From contig WTIV01000137.1 in NCBI GenBank assembly GCA_011525095.1, positions 1-13,026 on the forward strand: DNA of 13,026 nt, written 5' to 3'. The notes under the pieces were generated by a model, which made no database searches, had not been told where the DNA came from, and worked only from the letters and a program-made list of their open reading frames with translations. A program made the translations under genes and the position numbers. Of this stretch, positions 8,016-13,026 are shown in pieces. This stretch comes from Methanobacteriota archaeon (GTDB lineage Archaea > Thermoplasmatota > Poseidoniia > Poseidoniales > Poseidoniaceae). The number at the start of each line of letters is the position of its first letter. Positions within the stretch are counted from its first letter, which is position 1.

Positions 8016-8402
8016 TCATTCTTCTCTAGCTTTTCTAGCGTGAATGAATGATTGAACGCAGATATAGGTGTAGATTGAACCGGTAACCAACAGCATCAAC
8101 ATCGAGCCAGATGCGTAGTTGATTCCATCTGACATAACCATGAAGAAACGTGTACCGCCGAGTGCGCAAAGTAGACCGAAGGTTGCCGCGATGTGCATCC
8201 ATAGCTTTCTCTTTTCGGGAATCTTATTTGCCAAAACTCCAGATATCAAAAGAGGTAGACCAAGTAAAGATGGGAAATAGGATGTAATTGATTCTGAACC
8301 CGAAACTAGGGAAATCACTACACCCCAGACAACTAGGAAAGCACCGTATCCTGTTGTTATGTTCGGAATTGATTGGCCGCCAACTGTGAACTGTTCGCTC
8401 AT
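8016..8402 (-). CDS. Small four-helix membrane protein, function unknown
   Basis: 128 residues with four predicted membrane helices at about 17-34, 42-58, 68-88 and 98-120. A short loop KIPEKRK follows helix 2 and a basic tail (HARKAREE) ends the protein, suggesting both lie in the cytoplasm. The pattern TGYGAFLVVWG, FPSLLGLPLL and a His at 70 just inside helix 3 recalls small uncharacterised membrane proteins found in some bacteria; I know no function for them. There is no signal peptide, enzyme motif or binding motif. It is first gene of a probable two-gene operon with the anchored cyclophilin 29 nt downstream. ATG 8402 is the start; the 92-nt upstream gap is shared with the divergent hydrolase operon. 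Confidence 0.8.
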   Translation of the reverse strand: MSEQFTVGGQSIPNITTGYGAFLVVWGVVISLVSGSESITSYFPSLLGLPLLISGVLANKIPEKRKLWMHIAATFGLLCALGGTRFFMVMSDGINYASGSMLMLLVTGSIYTYICVQSFIHARKAREE

Positions 8403-8448
8403 GATTGCTGGTTACAGGTCATCCCTTTGAGGATTTGCTTCATTCACA

Positions 8449-8457
8449 CTAAAAAAG
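8449..8457. promoter_or_regulatory. A-tract in divergent 92-nt gap, possible TATA element
   Basis: CTAAAAAAG is the most AT-rich stretch between the divergent starts at 8402 and 8495. It sits about 42 nt before the hydrolase ATG, which would give a leader of about 15 nt, and about 51 nt before the membrane-protein ATG on the other strand. Weak call; nothing else stands out in this gap. Confidence 0.25.
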
Positions 8458-8494
8458 CGAAGACTGATGAGGAAGAGACCGCTCGGTTAATGAC

Positions 8495-10354
8495 ATGGAG
8501 GACGAAGTTTTCGAGGCTGAAATTATGCCGGATTCTGGAAATTATGTCCTCAATATAACGCTGGCTGCAACTTTCGCTGTTTCAATCATCTTCCTAATGC
8601 TAGGTACCAGCATTGGACAAATCTTAGATGAAAAATCCGTAGAAGAAACAAGTCAGAATTGGTGGGAGATTCCACTTCATGAGCGTCACAAATTAACAAA
8701 TTTGGACTTGACTCAGGAAAGGTCTATGTTACCAATAAATGGTACATACAAGGTACTGACCTACACCGAACACTTCATCGAGGTGGAATTACCATTGTCT
8801 GAGCAAGATGCTGGGTTCCCCGAAGATGATGTGATGCATGTTGCCCTTTGGTTGCCTGATGTAGTAGAGGGCACAAAGATTCCAACAATCATGACAATTC
8901 ATCCTTACTATGACTTTGGAGGAGAAGGTATGCCGGGGGTTGGAGATGACTCTAATCCCAACACAATTCCTGACCGCGGAGTTGGTGAATGGGTTTACAA
9001 CAATTTCATCTCGCACGGGTACGCGCTCGCGCAAGCGTCTACTTTTGGAACAGGAAAATCCACTCATTGTCAAGACGTCAAGGGCCTTGGAGAACAAATC
9101 GGCATCCAAGCCGTAGTCGACTGGTTAGGAAAACAAAACTGGTCTAATGGCAATGTCGGACTAATGGGCAAATCCTACGCTGGCACAACAAACTGGGAAG
9201 CAGCACAAAATCCATCTGAGCATCTCAAGACAATCGTCCCAATTTCGGGATCTATCGGCGTGCAGGAAATGTTCTATCGTAACGGTTCCAGTGAATTCAG
9301 AGCACTCGGATATGATGCTGCATATTGGGCTGCTACAAGCGATTTGACAACCGATGAGTTGCGAGTTTGTCAAGACGACTTACAAGGTCCGCTAAATCCG
9401 TTCACTACTCATCTTTGGGCACACTATGGTGGAGCAGAATGGAATGACTATTGGGATGAAAGAAGGCACCTGCCTGACGTGCTTGCTAACTACAAAGGAA
9501 GCGTTTACCTTGTATGGGGAATGCAAGACTGGAACGTCGACCCATACCACGCATTCCCTACATACCAACTGATGAGAGATGCTGGAATACCGGCAAGAGG
9601 TATCATGGGCCAATGGGCACACAACTACCCAGACCAGCCAACAACCCACCTCAATGCTGTATCTCCTGGATACGGTGCAGAGGCTTACCCTGAGATGACT
9701 AGAATGGATTGGGCTCTAGACTTGTTTTGGTGGTTCGAATATTGGCTCAAAGGAAATGGAGTGATGCCAGAATTACATGTTCAGATGCAAAGACATGATG
9801 GAAGATGGCACGTCGAGGATACGTGGCCGCCTGAAGACATGTATTGGGAAGAAATTACACTCGACCAAGCTACCTCAAGCGGCAGCGCAGTTAGTGCGAC
9901 TTCAAGTGTCACAGTCACAATTCCAGCATCCGAAAACGACCGCTTTATTTCTGGATTGCCAACTCTGCACCTATCTGCCTCTACAGGACTTTGTGATGGT
10001 GGCCAAATATTTGCCACAATGTACGACGCCACAGAAAATCTCAGAATCGGGCATGCTACGATGGATGTAAGATACAGAGATGGTGGATATGAAGCAAAGA
10101 CTGTTGCGCCGTTGACAACTTACGATATGCAAATGGAATTTAACCCAATGGACGTAATAGTTCCCGCTGGAAATGAGATCAGAATCGAGTTGACTGAAAC
10201 AGGTATGGATTACCTTCCAAGCCCTTGTGCAGCAATCGGAATGCAAGTGAATCTAGACTCATCCTCAACGCTAAGTCTTCCATTGATTGACCGAGATGAA
10301 GAGACTGCTCCTGAGTGGTTCGAGGTTCCGAATTGGTGGGATGTTGAGGAATGA
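8495..10354 (+). CDS. Membrane-anchored CocE/NonD-family (S15-like) serine hydrolase
   Basis: 619 residues. An N-terminal anchor (membrane helix about 18-40) places the catalytic body outside the cell. The alpha/beta-hydrolase domain has the nucleophile elbow GKSYAG (Ser227), an acid in WGMQDWN (Asp345) and His376 in GQWAHN, fitting the Ser-Asp-His triad of the Xaa-Pro dipeptidyl-peptidase/CocE family. Residues about 440-619 are beta-rich, matching the C-terminal jelly-roll domain (PfamX-Pro_dipeptidase C-like) of this family. Substrates in the family range from X-Pro peptides to acyl esters and glutaryl side chains; which applies here cannot be read from sequence, but an extracellular peptidase or esterase fits a protein-degrading heterotroph. 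A TGA at 8468 blocks upstream extension, so ATG 8495 is the first start; ATG 8525 is an alternative. The last four bases (ATGA) overlap the next gene, so the two are probably translationally coupled. Confidence 0.88.
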   Translation: MEDEVFEAEIMPDSGNYVLNITLAATFAVSIIFLMLGTSIGQILDEKSVEETSQNWWEIPLHERHKLTNLDLTQERSMLPINGTYKVLTYTEHFIEVELPLSEQDAGFPEDDVMHVALWLPDVVEGTKIPTIMTIHPYYDFGGEGMPGVGDDSNPNTIPDRGVGEWVYNNFISHGYALAQASTFGTGKSTHCQDVKGLGEQIGIQAVVDWLGKQNWSNGNVGLMGKSYAGTTNWEAAQNPSEHLKTIVPISGSIGVQEMFYRNGSSEFRALGYDAAYWAATSDLTTDELRVCQDDLQGPLNPFTTHLWAHYGGAEWNDYWDERRHLPDVLANYKGSVYLVWGMQDWNVDPYHAFPTYQLMRDAGIPARGIMGQWAHNYPDQPTTHLNAVSPGYGAEAYPEMTRMDWALDLFWWFEYWLKGNGVMPELHVQMQRHDGRWHVEDTWPPEDMYWEEITLDQATSSGSAVSATSSVTVTIPASENDRFISGLPTLHLSASTGLCDGGQIFATMYDATENLRIGHATMDVRYRDGGYEAKTVAPLTTYDMQMEFNPMDVIVPAGNEIRIELTETGMDYLPSPCAAIGMQVNLDSSSTLSLPLIDRDEETAPEWFEVPNWWDVEE

Positions 10355-10695
10355 AGGTCCTTGCCTTCGAAGATTCAGTCGATATTGAAGCCCTACTGAT
10401 TAGCTGTGGAGTTCAACTCTCGAACCTTGAGTTCAAGCAATTCTGGGATTCCAGAAATTATCTCGAGAGAATTTCTGAATTCGCTCCAGACATTCTGATG
10501 TTGGACCATTACATGCCACCCACACGCGGTTTAGACGTGCTCAAGGGATTACTTACATCCGAAGTAAAAAGACCAAACACAATCATTGCAATGAGTTCAG
10601 CAAGCATGGCAAACAACGCTATGCTGAATGCTGGCGCTGACGTTGGAATCGTCAAGTTCGATATTTCAAAACTCGAAATTTGGACTCAGTCATGA
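10351..10695 (+). CDS. Stand-alone response-regulator receiver domain
   Basis: 114 residues, a single CheY-like receiver with no output domain. Key residues are present: acidic pair Glu7-Asp8 after strand 1, phosphoacceptor Asp52 in ILMLDHYMPP, hydroxyl residue in MSSAS (Ser82/Ser83), and conserved Lys102 in VGIVKFD. The MPPTRGLDVL loop after Asp52 fits the typical MPxxxGxxxL pattern. It should accept phosphate from a histidine kinase and act by protein contact. No kinase is in the window. It starts inside the stop region of the membrane-anchored hydrolase gene (ATGA), so both are made from one transcript; why a surface hydrolase and a cytoplasmic receiver are coupled is unclear. The domain is short at its C-terminus (helix 5 is abbreviated). 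Its last 10 bases overlap the convergent acidic-protein gene. Confidence 0.86.
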   Translation: MKVLAFEDSVDIEALLISCGVQLSNLEFKQFWDSRNYLERISEFAPDILMLDHYMPPTRGLDVLKGLLTSEVKRPNTIIAMSSASMANNAMLNAGADVGIVKFDISKLEIWTQS

Positions 10696-11384
10696 GGCTG
10701 CCAATCGTCTTGTCCTGGCTCTCTATACCACCAATAGCCGTCGTCGTCCTTCCACCACTCAACGCCATCATCGTCGGTGTAGTAGTTTTCATCCTCTTCT
10801 TCATCTTCGGCTGTTGGGTCGTCAAAACCACCGTCTTGCGCCATTTGTTTCTTGAGCTGGTTAATGCCTTCATCGACATCTGCGAATACTCTGTTTTGAG
10901 TTCGAATTTCCTGCTGGTGGTCACCTGCTGCAATCGCATCGTCTGAGTCAGCGTAGAAATCCGCCGCCATACTCTTTCTGAATTCTTCAAATTCATCACG
11001 TCCAAATGAACCAGTAAATTCGTCACCTTGGGACTTCATCAAATCGTCAAGATTCTTGCGCTTGCCGAGTTTTAATTCTGGAGAATCAGGCATGTCTCCT
11101 TCGTCGTAAAACGCATCTGAATCGTCCGTGAGTTTTGGGAATGAGCGCCCTTCAGGGTCCGCTTCTTCAATCGCTTCGATGACCAAATCGTGTTCCTCTT
11201 CATCGATATTGCCCTCTTCGTATTGTTGGGTAACTGTCTTGACAAGTTTTCTCAGAGTCTTGGCTAGAGCTCTATCACTGCCTGCTTCAGATACGACTTT
11301 GTCGACTTGTTTGAGTAGGCGTTCGTATGGACTTCCGGTAATGGCACCGAAGATACGCCCAAAGCCACCCTTCTTCTTCGCCAT
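10686..11384 (-). CDS. Acidic protein with SHOCT-like helix and tryptophan-rich tail, unknown function
   Basis: 232 residues, cytoplasmic (no signal peptide or membrane helix), strongly acidic except for a basic first ten residues (MAKKKGGFGR). Residues about 20-73 are helical; LRKLVKTVTQQYEEGNIDEEE (first half shown in part) resembles the SHOCT-type 'helix, G-x-I-[DT]-EEE, helix' pattern. The middle is polar, with several FxR/EF-rich and Asp/Glu-rich stretches likely disordered. The last 34 residues carry an acidic Trp/Tyr motif: EWWKDDDG (209-216), then YWWYREPG and DDW, ending QPHD. The spacing W...DG.WWYR....W.P resembles a WW-domain layout, which is only a resemblance. It may be an adaptor or scaffold; I know no characterised homologue. 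ATG 11384 is the start; an AT-rich element lies about 26 nt upstream. Confidence 0.76.
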   Translation of the reverse strand: MAKKKGGFGRIFGAITGSPYERLLKQVDKVVSEAGSDRALAKTLRKLVKTVTQQYEEGNIDEEEHDLVIEAIEEADPEGRSFPKLTDDSDAFYDEGDMPDSPELKLGKRKNLDDLMKSQGDEFTGSFGRDEFEEFRKSMAADFYADSDDAIAAGDHQQEIRTQNRVFADVDEGINQLKKQMAQDGGFDDPTAEDEEEDENYYTDDDGVEWWKDDDGYWWYREPGQDDWQPHD

Positions 11385-11404
11385 GTTGACGTTGTATTGC
11401 TAGT

Positions 11405-11417
11405 GGTTTTTCAATAG
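11405..11417. promoter_or_regulatory. AT-rich element shared by divergent acidic-protein and JAMM genes
   Basis: GGTTTTTCAATAG lies in the 92-nt gap between divergent starts 11384 and 11477. On the minus strand it is centred about 26 nt before the acidic-protein ATG (leaderless transcript). On the plus strand a start near 11438 would give a leader of about 39 nt for the JAMM gene. Inference from position only. Confidence 0.3.
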
Positions 11418-11476
11418 TTTGCCGTCAATGTTCAATTTTGCGAGTTCTTCATGACGTAGGTCTTTCTCGCAATGCC

Positions 11477-12169
11477 ATGGTGAGCGACTGGTTAGCAGAT
11501 GCAGTCGCCATATACAACGATGAATCTCACAATCGCCGAGATGAGTATGTAGCACAGGTGCATTTTCCAGCAAGGATTCTAGAAGATATTCTTGGTTGGG
11601 CTTTGAAGGCATTGCCCGATGAAATATTGGTGGGGCTCGATGTTTCAGTTGAGAGAAACCTACCGGAGGTTGAAGTTGAGTTCGAGGGAAGCAATCAGAA
11701 AAAGAACCTCTTTGCTGGACAAGGTTACAGGATCCATGAAGCCAAAATGGTAAATCGTGGTGATTCATTTTCTGTACACCATTTACCTGAAGAGTGGACA
11801 GATGAGGTTTTCGGCAGCGATAGAGGGCCAAGGGCTGGACGTTTTACCCATTGGCTACACACCCACCCTAACTGTCCTGCAATTCCATCTCATGCCGATG
11901 CTGACGCCGCACAATCAACCGATGGTGTCGACCTCATTCTTGGAATTGAATTCTCTCCAGAAGGACCACTTCCTTGGTTTGACGATATTGAAGGAGAGAG
12001 AAGAATTATCGGCGAAAAGAAGTCATGGTTCTCGAGAAAAGACAAGCGCCAGGTCCTCGGTGTCGCACCAACTGGACACAGAATTCATTCTCTCGAATTA
12101 ATCGCTTTTCACAAAGCCGGACTTGGAGTGAACGTTGTTTTTTTCAATGATGACGGAATTGCTTACTGA
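11477..12169 (+). CDS. JAMM/MPN+-motif putative metalloprotease
   Basis: 230 residues from ATG 11477. The zinc-binding signature HxHx7SxxD is exact: His128, His130, Ser138 and Asp141 in WLHTHPNCPAIPSHADAD. The expected upstream acid is probably Glu49 in PDEILVGL, after a helix starting VHFPARILEDIL, as at the start of MPN+ domains. Family knowledge: JAMM proteins cleave isopeptide or C-terminal bonds of ubiquitin-like proteins (for example archaeal SAMPs), or other peptides such as those of the RadC/Mov34 group. Substrate here is not known. Between Glu49 and the HxH there is an unusually long stretch (about 79 residues), and a polar segment rich in Lys, Arg and Glu (about 180-195) lies after the motif. 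The frame can be extended to TTG 11438, but ATG is favoured. It is divergent from the acidic-protein gene and its stop overlaps the DUF1499-like gene. Confidence 0.75.
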   Translation: MVSDWLADAVAIYNDESHNRRDEYVAQVHFPARILEDILGWALKALPDEILVGLDVSVERNLPEVEVEFEGSNQKKNLFAGQGYRIHEAKMVNRGDSFSVHHLPEEWTDEVFGSDRGPRAGRFTHWLHTHPNCPAIPSHADADAAQSTDGVDLILGIEFSPEGPLPWFDDIEGERRIIGEKKSWFSRKDKRQVLGVAPTGHRIHSLELIAFHKAGLGVNVVFFNDDGIAY

Positions 12170-12609
12170 CAAGTTGTTTCAAAGTCATAAGAATTCAAGA
12201 AAGACTCCAAATCATCCAGCCTGTCTGCATTAACACCAAAATCAGAACCTCCCAATCTCGATTGGCTGTTGACCTCAATGTATCCACACTTATTCTCGTA
12301 AGTCACGTCATCAGGAAATTGCATCAATAGAGTTCTATCAACGATGTGCCACTCACTGAAAGAGGCGGTGAAAGCCCTGGTGTCAACCCATTCCTCCATC
12401 GCTTTGTGAAGTTCTTCATCGCTTACATTGATCATAATTTGACGATGATCACAATTTCCAGAATTTTCAGGACATGCTTCTGGCATAGTTTCTGTAGCAA
12501 GCGGAACCGATAGTACATTCATCACTACCAGGCCCACAATATAGAGGGCAGGTGCCCAAATCCAAGCGCGGCTTGCCAAAGAATCACCGGCGTTGCCAGC
12601 CACCATCAT
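12163..12609 (-). CDS. DUF1499-like membrane protein
   Basis: 148 residues (ATG 12609; the next codon is also ATG). One membrane helix at about 16-36, then an outside domain. The motif CPENSGNC (46-53), followed by helix 'DEELHKAMEEWV' and near the end SQSRLGGSDFGVNADRLDDL, matches the DUF1499 pattern (CPxSPNC... SxSRxGxSDxGVNxxRI). Function of the family is not established. The DUF1499 core is often linked to a membrane region, as here. It begins 26 nt inside the 3' end of the phosphoglycerate mutase gene on the same strand, so it is read from the same message and probably translationally coupled. It could be a lipid- or envelope-related protein, but that is a guess. The stop overlaps the convergent JAMM gene by 7 nt. 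Confidence 0.8.
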   Translation of the reverse strand: MMVAGNAGDSLASRAWIWAPALYIVGLVVMNVLSVPLATETMPEACPENSGNCDHRQIMINVSDEELHKAMEEWVDTRAFTASFSEWHIVDRTLLMQFPDDVTYENKCGYIEVNSQSRLGGSDFGVNADRLDDLESFLNSYDFETTCQ

Positions 12610-13026
12610 TCCATTCGTAAACGATAGGTTGGCCGGTAGGAATTTCTAATTTCAAGACTTCCTCTTTGGATAAATCTTCGATGCTCATAACCACTGAGCG
12701 AAGACTGTTTCCATGAGCTGCTACAAACACGTTTTTCCCTTCTTCTAGTGACGGAATAATTTGTGATTGCAAATAAGGTATTGTTCGCGCCGCAGTGAGT
12801 TCTAGAGACTCACCATTCGGTGGTGGAACGTCATAAGAACGCCTCCAAATGTGTACTTGCTCATCGCCGTACTTGTCTCTAGTTTCCTGTTTGTCAAGAC
12901 CTTGTAAGTCTCCATACATTCGCTCGTTCAATTGCCAAGAAACATGTACAGGAATTGTATTTTCACCAGAATCATTTGATTGAGCCCATTCAACCATTCG
13001 AGATTCGTTTTCACTCATCGAATCAC
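12584..13026 (-). CDS. gpmA: 2,3-bisphosphoglycerate-dependent phosphoglycerate mutase, N-terminus cut by window edge
   Basis: Interconverts 3- and 2-phosphoglycerate in glycolysis and gluconeogenesis through a phosphohistidine. Only the C-terminal ~147 residues are inside; the frame stays open to the right edge, and the first in-frame ATG (13018) cannot be the start because the catalytic LRHGxSxWN region and its His are missing. Diagnostic stretches seen: SWQLNERMYGDLQGL (Glu of LNER is catalytic), YGDEQVHIWRRSYDVPPP, VFVAAHGNSLRS with the second active-site His, and LEIPTGQPIVYEW. The loop between PPP and the ESL motif is shortened relative to classical GpmA, where a longer segment with DPRY is usual. 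The last 26 bases overlap the DUF1499-like gene downstream, suggesting one operon. The identity is secure; the full length is not known. Confidence 0.94.
   Translation of the reverse strand, partial: DSMSENESRMVEWAQSNDSGENTIPVHVSWQLNERMYGDLQGLDKQETRDKYGDEQVHIWRRSYDVPPPNGESLELTAARTIPYLQSQIIPSLEEGKNVFVAAHGNSLRSVVMSIEDLSKEEVLKLEIPTGQPIVYEWNDGGWQRR

Noticed and set aside
9016..9036. GC-rich alternating stretch (CGCGCTCGCG-type) inside the hydrolase gene
   Set aside because: It is part of the conserved GYALAQAS coding stretch and forms no convincing hairpin with function.

Overview
This is a gene-dense archaeal segment, most likely from a marine planktonic Thermoplasmatota lineage (Marine Group II / Poseidoniales). 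That is inferred, not proven. The support is a wyosine-type tRNA methyltransferase-family enzyme (TYW2, absent from bacteria), weak or missing Shine-Dalgarno sites with TATA-like boxes about 26 nt before start codons, bacterial-type genes such as uvrC and a dPGM-type gpmA, and several single-span surface proteins with exported domains. Twelve protein genes fill almost the whole window. No gap exceeds 100 nt, and I see no tRNA, rRNA, CRISPR array or mobile element.

Layout from left to right: a C-terminally cut winged-helix/STAND-type ATPase (minus, 1-1208); uvrC (plus); a 1005-residue exported, membrane-anchored protein of unknown function (minus); TYW2 (plus); an anchored extracytoplasmic cyclophilin and an upstream four-helix membrane protein (minus operon, 7063-8402); a membrane-anchored CocE/S15-like serine hydrolase translationally coupled to a stand-alone receiver-domain protein (plus operon, 8495-10695); an acidic protein with a tryptophan-rich tail (minus); a JAMM-motif putative metalloprotease (plus); and a DUF1499-like membrane protein overlapping an upstream phosphoglycerate mutase gene that runs off the right edge (minus operon, 12163-13026).

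The genes do not form one pathway. They cover DNA repair (UvrC), tRNA modification (TYW2), glycolysis/gluconeogenesis (GpmA), cell-surface protein folding (cyclophilin), probable extracellular peptide or ester hydrolysis (CocE-like) and signalling (receiver, STAND ATPase). The strongest structural feature is packing: all four convergent gene pairs overlap at their stop codons, two of them through the same 4-base CTAA/TTAG element, and the divergent pairs share promoter gaps of 34 to 92 nt. The best candidates for undescribed biology are the large surface protein, the acidic W-rich protein, the JAMM protein and the wHTH-STAND ATPase.
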